A stretch of DNA of 64,000 bases, taken from positions 1,984,001 to 2,048,000 of the forward strand of contig NC_089302.1 of NCBI RefSeq assembly GCF_000512565.2, given 5' to 3'. Made by a program: the position numbers and the translations under genes. Below, in pieces: positions 44,812-55,836 of the stretch (position 1 is the first letter of the stretch; every line of letters starts with the position of its first letter). The notes beneath the pieces were generated by a model. It saw only the letters and a list, made by a program, of their open reading frames with translations, was not told the DNA's origin and ran no database searches. This DNA comes from Kwoniella dejecticola CBS 10117. Taxonomy: Eukaryota > Basidiomycota > Tremellomycetes > Tremellales > Cryptococcaceae.

Positions 44812-45644
44812 TCATATACGCCGGTCATCCTTTTCAACCTCAACTTCCATCCCATCGTTGCCATTGACATCTTCATTTCCTCGCCGCTGTTGATGTTGCA
44901 ATTGTTCTTGCTCAGCCTTCAACCCCTTGATCGCATCCACCATATCACTCAGAACCTTCTCTTCTATCCTATTCGCATACAGACCCAACTCGACTCCTCT
45001 CGGGCCGTTGTTCTGAGCAGCAGAGGAGGATAGAGTCGTCGCGAAGGGGGTGGGTATATTATCGACAGACGGCGGACTCAGCGTGGAGCTTGGGATCTTG
45101 GTAGCGTGTAGATAATAGACTGTCTGGCGAAGGACGAATTGGATTTTCTATGGTAGCGACAGCACGATGCATGATCAGTTTCAGCTCATGATCAGCCCTG
45201 CTTCTTCCTTTGACCACCTCGCTGCGGTTGGATACAGACGAAACCCAGACTGAAGACTGGTGGTATATGCTTGATGGCAGAGTATTGTCCGAGCTCACAT
45301 CTAGTAAAGTCATATACCTCTCAACACCTTCTCTAGCCCTTATCCCACTTATCTCTTCATCCGCACCCGTATCGCTGACACTAGGACCGTCGATGGCGGT
45401 GGAAGTGGTCAAATGCGATAAAATAGGTTTGACCGACAGTAGCAATTCAGGAATAGCCTATAATGGACGCCCATAAGCTCACCGGTTGAGCGTTTTGTCA
45501 GGCGAACGAGTGAAGGTCGCATGGCAGACTACGACGTACCTTCTCAACGTTTGTTAGAGCGACGAACAGACTCTGGGAGTCTAGAGACTCGAGTTCTAGG
45601 CCATCGGAAATCGAGGCGGAGGTCTCACCGGACGGAGAGTCCAT
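44812..45644 (-). CDS. MED11: Probable Mediator complex subunit 11
   Basis: Three exons (45540-45644, 45299-45457, 44812-45147) join exactly in phase 0 to give 199 residues. The N-terminal half is SLFVALTNVEKAIPELLLSV, then KPILSHLTT, and later REGVERYMTLLD joined to KIQFVLRQTVYYLHATKIP. This is the layout of the fungal Med11 helical bundle (a leading helix with VEK, then a helix with a conserved IQ/LRQ-type segment). Med11 pairs with Med22 in the Mediator head and helps recruit RNA polymerase II. The C-terminal third has an additional helix (KVLSDMVDAIKGLKAEQEQL) and an acidic end. The call is by resemblance to fungal Med11 and less certain than the other named genes. A (CGT)n microsatellite lies just upstream of the start. 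Confidence 0.6.
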
Positions 45645-46112
45645 CGTTTTCGTCGGTTGGCCGATTATACCAAGTCGTCGTCGTCGTCGTCGTCGTCCGT
45701 ATTTTTCCTTCTTGGTGGTCAGGCAGTCTGATAGTCACGGACTTGACGCTGCTATCGTTCCAAAGTCTGACTGGGTAGCTGTGCCCACGGTGTTTGAGTA
45801 TGATGGAATGAATGTCTGGATAGAAACGAAGAACTGCTGAATAAATATCGGACAAACACAAGAAACGCCATTACACTCGGAGTGGAGGTCAACCACTCGA
45901 ATTTTACCCTCGAGAATATGTTATACTCGGACTTTCCAACTCTCCTCTATGAAAGAGGTTCACATATCATTTCGTTACGATACACCTCGACCAACGACAG
46001 ATCTTCGAGCAGTGTCTTCTGAAGACGAGTCGTATCCAAAAGAATAGAAAAGACCCGCCTTCCAGACGGACAATCATCCCCCAAGGTTTCTAGCCTTCAA
46101 CTCGACTCTGAG
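45645..46112. promoter_or_regulatory. Divergent promoter region of MED11 and homocysteine methyltransferase
   Basis: 468 bp between divergent starts. An eight-fold CGT repeat lies at about 45,675-45,697, 30 bp upstream of the MED11 ATG. No other element was identified. Confidence 0.4.
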
Positions 46113-47804
46113 ATGGGTCGAGATAGAATCAAAATACTCGATGGCGGGATGGTGAGTCCAACCCCCCTCGTCCAGCCTCACGCACCCTCCCCAACTCTTT
46201 TCGATTTCCCTTCAACTCCCGCCCAGCTTTCATCACTGCACGGTGGACTGACGGCGTCGGGCTTGTCTTCCTGATGACGAGCAGGGAACGACCCTCGAGG
46301 CGATGGGCCATTCGGTCAATTCGGAATTATGGGGATCAGAACTCCTACACACCAATCCGGAGATCATGGCTGGGATCCACCGGCAGTACGCTCAGGCAGG
46401 TGCGGATCTGGTAGAGACCTGTACGTGGGTATCTCTCTTCTTGTCTTTGTTTCCAAGGTCGCGTTCTTGGTTGGATGGGTACTGATGTATACCATTTCGT
46501 ATCCGGGTAGATACCAGTTAACCTCTGGGAACCTGTCTAATTACTTGTCTACTATCCAAGCCTCGAAGACAAGCTCGTCCCCGACATTTTCTTACAATGA
46601 GAATCAGAACAACGACACAAGCCATACTCAGGACCATGACCATGACCAGGACTATGATACGAACAGTCTATTCTGTAGATCCATCGACTTGGTTCACACC
46701 GCTTTCTCTTCCAGTCCCCTCCATGGCTCCAGTATCAATACAGTTACACATGTCACTCACAGTCACCAGAGGACAGACAAAAGCAAAGATGTAGTATTCT
46801 CCTGTGGACCATACGGATCAACCCTTCGACCCGGCGCAGAGTACTCAGGGCTGTATCCTCCGCCTTACGGACCGTCCTCATCAGGCTCATCAGAAGTGGG
46901 ATCGGATAAGGCAATGAACAACTTTGAGTCGAGCGTAGAAGGACAATCTCAAGAAGAAGAAGCGATCAGACTATTGACCAAATTCCACTTGGACAAATTA
47001 TTGACTGTTGCGCTAGTAGAAGAGACCTGGCGGAAAATCGAGTGGATAGCGTTCGAGACGATCCCTTTATTGTATGAGATCAAAGCTATTCGGCTGGCCA
47101 TGGGCGAGCTATACGATTTATTGCGCCGGCACTACTGGAAGGCAGAAACGCTTGAAGATGGGTGGTATAAGAAGAAATTTTGGATTACTTGTCCTTTCCC
47201 GAATTCCCAATTCCCCCAAATGGGCCCGAATGGTTATCATGTAGAAATCGACGAATTGATGGATACCTTGATTTCCCCTACCATGCACTGCCAAGGACAA
47301 GGACAAGTTGGAGAAGCTGTGACAAAGCCAATCCCAATGCCAATACCCAATGGGATAGGAATAAATTGTACCAATCCTTCATACCTCTCTTCCCTCTCGA
47401 AGGAATTCACGAATGCCCTCAAAGGACAATTGCAACGACAACGGGAACGGGAACAACGGCCAAAGGTATCTTTCGTGTGTTATCCGGATGGTGGACAGGT
47501 ATACGACGTACATACGCGATCATGGTCGACCCCTTTAGGCGGATCAGATCCGGACGAATGGGCAAAGGGGTTATTGAGTATAGCGAGGGAGGTGGAGAAA
47601 GCCAAATTCAAGTCCAATGACAATAAGAATGACAATGACAATGACAATGACAATGACTGCGGAGATGGGAAGGAGAGTGAGAGAAACTCAGAAGGCGAAG
47701 AGTATGTATGGGATGGAGTCATAGTGGGTGGGTGTTGCAAGACTTCGTTCGATGAGATAAGGGCGTTAAAGACCAACTTGGATAAAATGTACGAAAAGGA
47801 GTAA
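46113..47804 (+). CDS. Homocysteine S-methyltransferase with low-complexity insertions
   Basis: Exons 46113-46151, 46285-46424 and 46511-47804 give 490 residues, well above the usual about 320. The enzyme moves a methyl group, typically from S-adenosylmethionine or S-methylmethionine, to homocysteine to form methionine. Family motifs are KILDGGMGTTLEAMGHSV, QYAQAGADLVETCTY, SCGPYGSTLRPGAEYSGLYP, WIAFETIPLLYEIKAI, VSFVCYPDG and the zinc-ligand segment IVGGCCKTSFDEI (GGCC), plus the upstream TCT cysteine. The extra length comes from a His/Asp/Asn-rich insert (about 46,560-46,680), a Ser/Gly stretch near 46,870-46,960 and an Asn-Asp repeat (near 47,620-47,657). These look like disordered loops. 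Core residues look intact, so activity is plausible. Which methyl donor is used cannot be told. Confidence 0.9.
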
Positions 47805-48111
47805 AGGTCAAGCACGATAGATGAATTTGAAATCAATAGGTGAGATGAGATGAGATGAGATGAGGTGGGGATGCTGTGCATGCCGAATGCCTATCTCTAT
47901 CCCATTCTACTCAAGCGAATGCATCATTTGATCTTGGATCTTGGATCTTGGATAGTGGATCATGGACTTTACATCGTGGATCATGGTACATTGTACATGA
48001 TTCGTGATCATGATCATGATTATCATACCCAAGTCCGGATGTCTTGGGTCCAACGACACGAGTCTGATAATCATTCGTGATGACTCCTCCAACACCCATC
48101 TATTCCCTATC
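47805..48111. other. Convergent 3' region with GAGAT and GATCTTG repeats
   Basis: 307 bp between convergent stops. It contains a (TGAGA)n tract at 47,841-47,863, a triplicated GATCTTG at 47,930-47,953, and an ATCATGATCATGAT self-complementary stretch near 48,005-48,020. It could form hairpins in either transcript, but no gene is seen. Confidence 0.5.
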
Positions 48112-49949
48112 TTACCGTTTGATCTTGTTCGGGTAATATTGCAAAGAGACATGACTAAGCCCGTCCTGCACAGCTTGATAATCGCTCTTGGGTAATGTCA
48201 ACACCTCCACTCGTTTACCAAGTCCAGGCCATGGTTTCGAACCTTGTTCCGTATTGCTTGCTGAGGTAGAAAGCGATGACGAGGATGGAGAAGAGGAGAT
48301 GGTTGTCATCTTTTGATTGACCCAATTCGGATCTGTTAAGGGTGATAGATCCGACGATCGTTCCAAGTGCTACAAAGCCATCATTCATTCAGGTTGAAGA
48401 AAATCAGCAATCATCATCTTTCTTGAGCCAGTCCGGTATATAGTAGGCACTCAGAACCAAGCTGTAATGTACTTGGAACTCACCTTTTTCACTTGATCAT
48501 AAGAAACTTCCATCCCTGAAACTTCCTTGATGATCTCTTGACTACCGAACGCGTGATATATTCGCACGTCGTGTAAACGGAATAAGACGTTATCGACCCG
48601 CAAGAATAGGCGGGAAAGTATGAAGAATGAATGCGGCATGACTCGCTATCAACGCACGGAATGAGATCAACTCAAATACTCTCAGTGGACATTGATGCGA
48701 TGACTAAATGGACTGGGGAGAGAAAGACATGAGAGAGTTCGGCACACTGGGCGTGATATGGCAATTGGAAATTGGAAATGTAATGGAAGTTGCACTTACT
48801 ATCCTGACGTTTAGGATGGATTCACCATTATCGTGCAGCTCGTCCTCGTATAGCGGGACATCGTCGTAGAACAGTATTCGGTCAAGGACGGGATCTTGAC
48901 GAGCTAAGAGAGCCAGAGGTATGGAATGCGTTGGAGATGGTTTGAAGGACTATTATCCAAACCAAATCAAGGCAGATGATGGCGAAGGCAAAGCGGACAT
49001 CAGCCAGCAGGATCGCGGACAGAAAAAAGAATCCGGCATTCGTAGGAATGGGATGGGAAGGGGAAAATAACCACCGATGGACCGGCAACAGAGCCCGAAT
49101 AACATGTTGAGAAAGTCCAATCGTGCGGTTTGACGGGTTTACTGGGTATAGGCATATCTCCTGAGAAAGTGTTTGTATGTGTCGATGATCTGATGACGGT
49201 CATGGATATGTAAGCATGAGCGACACCTTCCGTCCCCGTTCCGCAATCTGATCTGGCCGAACCAAAGCCAGATCATGTATGGGAAATACACAAAATGCAG
49301 ATGATGAGACATTCACTTCGTAGTCCATTTATCAGCCATACTAACTTTAACACCACCTCCGACCCTCTCTTCCCATCCTTCGCCCGTCGCTACCCCAGCC
49401 AGAGCTTTTATACTATCGAATTTCAATTCTACTTTCTTCTCACTATCTCCTTGTCCACCGCTCGAATTTGAATTTGAGGCTGAAGAAGAAGAAGCGGACG
49501 AGGAAGAACCAGGGGAATAAGTGAGTCGGATGGAATTGTTGCCAAAGGTCATTTCGGGTAATGGTAGATTCAACGATCGTTCGGCTCTGTTTGATCGCAA
49601 CATAGTCATATCATGTCATATCATATTATCAGCTCAGCTAAATCAGCTTCACTGAATACTAGGCAAAAGCCCAACAGAATATACAATTAAGCAAATGCTA
49701 AGTTGGTAGGAAGAGGAAGCTGAATTTGGAGATGAAGATGTGAAGGGAGCTGAGCGAGACCTACGAATCAATTTCTTTCCCATTCAAAATAGGTTTCTTG
49801 ATCGTCTCGATCTCCCAATCATTGATGCTGATGGTATGTACATTGGGAGTTTTGTTGATGCTAAATTTCGGATTCGGGTTAGAGTGAGGATTCGGTAATA
49901 TAGCAGGAGCTGGGGCGGGGGCCGGGGCTGATGTTGGTAAGGTTGTCAT
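48112..49949 (-). CDS. TIP41: TIP41-like TOR/PP2A pathway regulator
   Basis: About seven exons, start MTTLPTSAPAPAPAP (ATG 49949), end YYPNKIKR at 48112. The family signature is clear: ISINDWEIETIKKPILNGKE, then LPLPEMTFGNNSIRLTY, HDWTFSTCYSG, DPVLDRILFYDDVPLYEDEL, HDNGESILNVRI joined to VMPHSFFILSRLFLRVDNVL, then FRLHDVRIYHAFGSQEIIKE. Tip41 binds the PP2A regulator Tap42/alpha4 and acts in TORC1 signalling and PP2A-type phosphatase assembly, in the cytosol and nucleus. A Ser/Gly insertion (near 49,450-49,510) interrupts the otherwise conserved part, and the N-terminus has an Ala-Pro repeat. With calcineurin A nearby, two phosphatase-related genes lie within 4 kb, probably by chance. Confidence 0.9.
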
Positions 49950-50297
49950 ACTGTCGCGATATCGATTCCTGCACAAGCGGACCAGATGACTGAATGTGGA
50001 TTGCTACCTTCTGAATGAAATCAGGTTGAAAGATGAATAACTTATAGTGACTTTCGACTTTCACTTCAACTTTCAGAAGCCACGAAGGGCGTCATCAGGC
50101 ATGAAACGCGAGCAGCTTTCCCACGCTTGCGGCCGAACTGCACCTCGCTGTCCCTAGAGAGAGGCTTACAGATATAACATAAGATGCAATGCATATTGAT
50201 TGATCATAAGGCGTTTTTAGGATACATCGTACTTTCACGCAGAATGATACGATACGATGGTACTGTTTGTGATAGGGACCAAAAGATAGCACGCAAA
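49950..50297. promoter_or_regulatory. Upstream region of TIP41, downstream of SEC65
   Basis: 348 bp between two minus-strand genes. It holds the promoter of TIP41 and the 3' end of SEC65. Small ORFs are not supported. Confidence 0.35.
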
Positions 50298-51720
50298 CTA
50301 CCTCTTGCCCCGAACCACGATCTTCTTCATCTTAGGCATCTTCTCCTTCTTCCCACCTTCTTCATCTGCCGCACTGCCCAGACTCAATCCAGACTTCTTA
50401 GCTTCCTTCTCTTGCTCTTTCTCCCGCTTGATAGCCGCTATAGCCACTCCGGCAGGCACCACGGGCGAGTGAAGGGGCAGTCTATCGTCTAGCGCAGGGA
50501 CAGGTTGAGGAGCGAGAGGTGGTCTAGTTGAGGTTGGTTTGACGATAGCTTTCTTCTTGATATCGACTGATCTCTTTCCTTTACCATTACCTTTACCTTT
50601 GCCTTTTCCTGCCTCTTCTTTCTTCAGCTTGGCAGAGGAGGGTGTTTTAGATGAGGGCTTTTTGCTGGAGGTAGGCTTGGAATAAGTCAGATCTGGATTT
50701 CGTTGGCGGATTTGGTCGGAGATGTGTTTGTATAATTGGGTCCCTATATCCAAAAAGAGCTCGATCAGCATGTCTCGAATGAAGCAGAAAATTTCACACG
50801 TCACAAAGCGGAGGACCGACGCAACGCACGATTCTTGATTATGGGATTGAGGAATTTTCCATCTCGCTCGATCTGCACTTTGACTCGACCTGGATTCTCC
50901 CAGTCTGCCGGATGACATCTATCGGGCTGTTCGATTCCATAGGCATCGTAAGCTGACCATTCGCAAATGCTAGTCTGATTGTTGGAGCAGCTTACCTCTA
51001 GAACGCTGGGCAGACCCAATACTCTACAAGCCTGAGCTATGTGGGTTGCTTGCGGCCACCAGATAGAGCTTTGTCGAGGTATCCTTCTACCGTCGTTGGC
51101 CGATACCTTGGCATCGAAGTATAGGGGGTACACAGTGTTCCACCTGGTAGAATGCACCAATCAGTTCCAATTCATTCGGTGTCAGATCGTCCACATCAAT
51201 CGGAGAGTAGCTGAAATAATCTGGAGTAGGTAACTCACTTCTTGTAGACATTTGGATCTTTAGCGACATTGGCATTCCCGAACTGCTTTTTCAGTCTTTC
51301 CAATCTTTCATCTTCTGCAGCTTGGAGACGCATCATATCACCCATGAACCCTCCCATCGGTGTATTGGGGTTCATCTGCGGTCCGCCAGGTCCGCCAGGT
51401 CCTCCAGGACCTCCGCCTTGTGGTCTCAATTCGTTATCGGTATTTCGTTCTACCAATTTGCCTTTTCCATTTCCGCTTGTAGGTGGAGGAGCAGTTGCAC
51501 CTTCACCGAAAACACCCCTGGATTGTTCTGCTAATTGCGCATAATCCATATCATCGTCTTCGTTCGCATCACCTATCTCTTCCAGTAAGGCGCCTTGAAG
51601 TCCGCTTCCTTGTAAACCTCTTGGTTTGGAGCCTGATCCTGAGCCTGAGCCGGAAGCACCGGATGCGCCGGGCAAGGGGAGGTCGGTGTCGTCATCGAAG
51701 TAGTCTTCCACTGTTGGCAT
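50298..51720 (-). CDS. SEC65: Signal recognition particle subunit SRP19 (Sec65)
   Basis: Several exons, start MPTVEDYFDDDTDLPLPG (ATG 51720), stop at 50298. The SRP19 core reads KWNTVYPLYFDAKVSANDGR, then RIPRQSSIWWPQATHIAQAC, RVLGLPSVLE and later HPADWENPGRVKVQIERDGK, with FLNPIIKNRTQLYKHISDQI. This is the known fold of the protein that binds SRP RNA and allows SRP54 loading for ER targeting. Before the core is about 160 residues of acidic and Gly/Pro-rich sequence, with a PGGPGGPGGPQ repeat (around 51,378-51,420). After it is a long Lys-rich tail with KGKGKGNGKGKR and a C-terminal KMPKMKKIVVRGKR. The basic tail resembles those of other fungal Sec65 proteins and may bind RNA. Confidence 0.93.
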
Positions 51721-52242
51721 TGTGTCTGGCTGAGCGATGTGGGGTGAACTCAGTGTTTCCTTAATAGATCAAATGTGAATGACGGGATTCTGATAGATTA
51801 GATTAGCTGGAACTTGGTTGCGTTTGGTTGTCGTTCGGTTGTCGTTCGCTTATATATGGTACACCCATTCAACGCACTCATTGCCTAATCGGTGTTTACG
51901 GAGTTATGTCGTCATCGTCGATTGAGGCGCGTCTTATTGGTTGTTACTTGTTGAGGGCCCCACTCCACTCCAGCAGTCACAGTAGATCAGAGCGTGTCAT
52001 AGCATGCATTTCAGTCACATTTATCCACCCCCATTCATAAGGATTCACTTTTAGCTTTCTTACCTTCATCATCATTTACTTCGTGCTATAGGATAATCGT
52101 TCACTGCAGGTCAGATCAATTGCGATATCCTAGAACAACTCCTCGAGCAAAGTATAATCAAGTAGGAGGAAATCAATCAGTGGTCGTTTGACCAAAATCA
52201 CACACCTAGCTCCACGCACACCTCCGCCCACACCTATACGCC
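51721..52242. promoter_or_regulatory. Divergent promoter region of SEC65 and calcineurin A
   Basis: 522 bp between divergent starts. GTTG/TTGTCGTTCG repeats lie near 51,820-51,850. No confident element was identified. Confidence 0.4.
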
Positions 52243-55200
52243 ATGACCTCCCCAGCGACTCAGACTGCCAATGCCATGGCGGCCATCACCAATCGATCCA
52301 ACATCGTCATTCCTGAAATAGACTTCACGCAGCATCAGCTGGAGAATGGAGATGTTGTCAGTACGACGGAGAGAGTAGTCAAAGATGTGAGTTGATCAAG
52401 CGAGTGGCGGAAAGCAAGGAGCGACACTGTCGGTGTCGGTCAGACGGGCATTCAAATACGATTTGCAGGGATTTTGAGGGACATCAATCAAATATTACAA
52501 GCTGGCTATATGGCTTTGCTTTCCGTGATTTCCCTCGATTGGACGCTCTCTCTCTCTACTGAACGCTCTTTCACCAATGCCCTCCCTATCTACTGGATCG
52601 TTCGGATCGTTCATGTGTGCGGTCCGCGAAGGGGTTTCTTCCAGAACTGTGGGGCGACAACGCTGATCTCTTTGACTTGATTAATCAGGTGCAAGCACCA
52701 GCGATGTATACGCCTACCGAAGAACAGTTCTTCTCCAAGACAGATAAGAGCAAGCCGGATATTGCTTTCTTGAAGAACCATTTCTACAGGGAAGGTCGGT
52801 TGACCGAGGAGCAAGCTTTGTACATTCTCGAAAAGTGGGTCCAACTTCAAACTGCTTATGATTGTTCGCAGCAAGCTAATACGTCTTGATTTCGATAGGG
52901 GAGGGGAGTTATTGAGAAATGAGCCTAATTTGTTGGAGATCGATGCTCCCATAACTGGTATGTTAGCTCAGAGCTTCTCCCTGTTGCATAGCTGATGAAT
53001 TGCTCAATAGTCTGCGGTGATATCCATGGACAATATGTGAGCTATGATTGCTTCTCCACGGGTGAACGGCTAGCTGATAGTTTAACACGATAGTATGACC
53101 TGATGAAGCTATTCGAGGTTGGAGGTAATCCTGCTGAGACGCGTTATCTGTTCTTGGGAGATTATGTGGATCGAGGGTACTTCTCCATCGAAGTGAGCTC
53201 CCGGTCTCCCATCCCAACTAAGGACCGTAGCTCATGAGCCTTTGTCAGTGTGTGCTCTATCTGTGGTCCTTGAAAATGTGGTATCCCGATACCCTTTTCT
53301 TGTTGAGGGGCAATCACGAATGTCGACATTTGACAGACTACTTCACCTTCAAGTTAGAATGTGAGCTGTCATTTCAACCTGTGCGGCGCAGCAGCTGATA
53401 ACTCTGCCTTTATGACTAGGCAAGCACAAATACTCTGAAACGGTCTACAACGCATGTATGGAGAGTTTCTGCAATCTCCCTTTGGCAGCTATCATGAACA
53501 AACAATTTTTGTGCATTCACGGTGGATTGTCTCCTGAATTGCATACCCTCGATGATCTACGAGCCGTGAGTCAGCTGTCGAAAATATGCAGATGTAGTCT
53601 CGGTAGCTGATGCTGATGACATGCTCAGATCAACCGATTCAGAGAACCTCCGACTTCCGGTTTGATGTGCGATATCCTATGGGCGGACCCGCTTGAAGAC
53701 TTCGGATCGGAAAAGACAAACGATACCTTCATACATAACCATGTCAGGGGATGTAGTTACTTCTTCACGTAAGTTATCTCTTCCATCACTCTCGACGGTA
53801 GGGGAACAAGCTGATATGATGGATTCATAGGTACAATGCTGCTTGCCAATTCTTGGAAAGGAATAACTTGTTGTCTATCATAAGAGCTCACGAGGCTCAG
53901 GATGCTGGGTGAGCTAGCTGACGGGAGATTATAATTGGGCCGCAGACTAGCTGACGATGAGATTGCAGATATCGAATGTACCGAAAGACCAAGACCACAG
54001 GTTTCCCTTCAGTAATGACCATCTTCTCGGCTCCCAATTATCTGGATGTCTACTCGAATAAGGCAGCTGTGTTGAAATACGAATCAAATGTCATGAAGTG
54101 AGCAGCTGTTTCAGTCATTGCGATGGAAATCCGGCTGACAGAGATTGGTTTGTAGCATTCGTCAATTCAATTGCACACCTCATCCGTACTGGTTACCGAA
54201 CTTCATGGATGTATTCACTTGGAGTTTGCCCTTCGTGGGAGAAAAGAGTGAGCTGTCCATGCAGAGAACTTCCTACTGGAGCATTCAGCTGACATACTTA
54301 TGGCAGTTACTGATATGTTGATCGCCATTTTGAATTGTTGCACTAAGGAGGAATTGGAGGAAGAGGAGGAGGAGACGCCTATGGCTATCACACCGGAGAC
54401 ACCGGAGGGTAAGCTGCACACCATCAGTCTGGGAAGAGCTCCGCTAAGGTTGTTGTATTGCACTGCATTGCAGCCGATGTCTCGGCGGAAAGGAGACAAA
54501 TCATCAAGAACAAAATATTGGCTGTTGGCAGGATGTCTCGAGTATTCGCCTTGTTACGGTGAGTCAGGTGTCGTCTCAGTCGCGGATGAGAGCTGACGAA
54601 ATTCCTACCGAAATCAGAGAGGAGTCGGAACGAGTATCGGAGCTCAAGTCTATATCTGGATCAAATACTCTACCTGCAGGTATGCTCGCATCTGGCGCCG
54701 AGGGAATCAAAGAGGCTATCCAAGGTTTCGAGGATGCGTGAGTCGGCCCTGATCTTCGGTTGTTCACACGCTGCTCATGGGACTGACCCTGATTTGGTTT
54801 TCGTTGGGTAGTCGAAAGAGCGACATTGAGAATGAGAGATTACCTCCTGACATCATTGATCCGGATGAAGAGAACCCCGCTTCTCCATCGGGTACAACAC
54901 CTCATACACCGGACGAACCAGCTTCTCCTCTGATAGATTCGCCTCTAGCTCAAGCTGGTGCCGCAGGCGTGGGCGGAGGCATTGGAGGAACACCTACACA
55001 AGCATATTCTCATTCACCGATATCACCTCAATCCCCCGGAACTCCGGGAACACCCTCGTCACCCGGCGGCGGCGGCGGAGGGGGAGGTATGACGTGGCGA
55101 AGAGGACATTCAAGGCAGACTTCACTTGGAACTACCAAGACTTCCCCTTCGAACAGACGACGATCGTTGGAGAACACGATGCATCTTATCAGGGATGTGG

Positions 55201-55289
55201 TAGATGGCAAAGATGCGAATGGGGATGGACAATTAGAGAGGTTGGCTGAGGTCATCGCTAGTCCGACTTCGTCCAAGACTCGAGAGTAG
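52243..55289 (+). CDS. CNA1: Calcineurin A, catalytic subunit of Ca2+/calmodulin phosphatase
   Basis: Some fourteen to fifteen exons, about 645 residues, start [14 protein letters not shown]. The phosphatase core contains [96 protein letters not shown] and [20 protein letters not shown]. These supply all the metal and catalytic residues of the PPP family. The calcineurin B-binding helix follows ([19 protein letters not shown], then [12 protein letters not shown]), then a Glu-rich linker, the calmodulin-binding helix ([20 protein letters not shown]) and an autoinhibitory-type segment ([15 protein letters not shown]). The last about 150 residues are Ser/Pro-rich with [11 protein letters not shown] and an eight-glycine run, likely phosphorylated in the linker. 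In Cryptococcus this enzyme is needed for growth at 37 C; that is family knowledge. Intron 1 is about 300 nt. Confidence 0.95.
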
Positions 55290-55836
55290 CTAGCTATAAG
55301 AGCAAGTCTGACTGAATGTACTATCCGATCCCCCTTTTAATGAGCCGTGAGTTGATGTAAGGTGATTTGATGTGATGTGATGTGATGTGGGATAAGCTCC
55401 GGTGCGATCCGCTAGATAATTCCATATGATTCGATATGATACGATAATGAACTATACATGTATATATACCCGATGCTGCGGCTGAAGCTGAAGCTGAAGT
55501 TGTGAGTTGAAGATGATGTTTGATGCAGGGCACAGCAAGGTGAGGAACATAAGTCAGGATGAGATGAGATCATTTGTCATGCATCGTGAAAGTGCGAGGT
55601 CGACTGCATTTCAATACCCCATGAATACGCCGAGGTATCTTACATGCATTCGGCTGACACGCCAATATCAATACGCCAATACGCCGATACGCAAGCATGA
55701 TCGGCAAGTAATGTTCTGTCCAGTAGAAGTAGAGTAGAAGTAGAAGTAGAAGTAGAAGTAGAAGTAGATATATAAGAACAGATTTCATACTCAAATACAC
55801 TCAGATCCAGCCAACTGATTCGCGTATCTAACCAGG
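55290..55836. other. Convergent 3' region with simple repeats
   Basis: 547 bp between the convergent stops of calcineurin A and the carrier gene. It holds a GATGT tandem near 55,360-55,387, an AAGCTG repeat near 55,482-55,497 and the GTAGAA tract listed separately. No gene is seen. Confidence 0.5.
55723..55769. repeat. GTAGAA hexanucleotide microsatellite
   Basis: About seven GTAGAA units with one shortened unit. On the minus strand it reads TTCTAC, giving the artefactual Ser-Thr and Leu runs seen in small ORFs. Confidence 0.9.
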
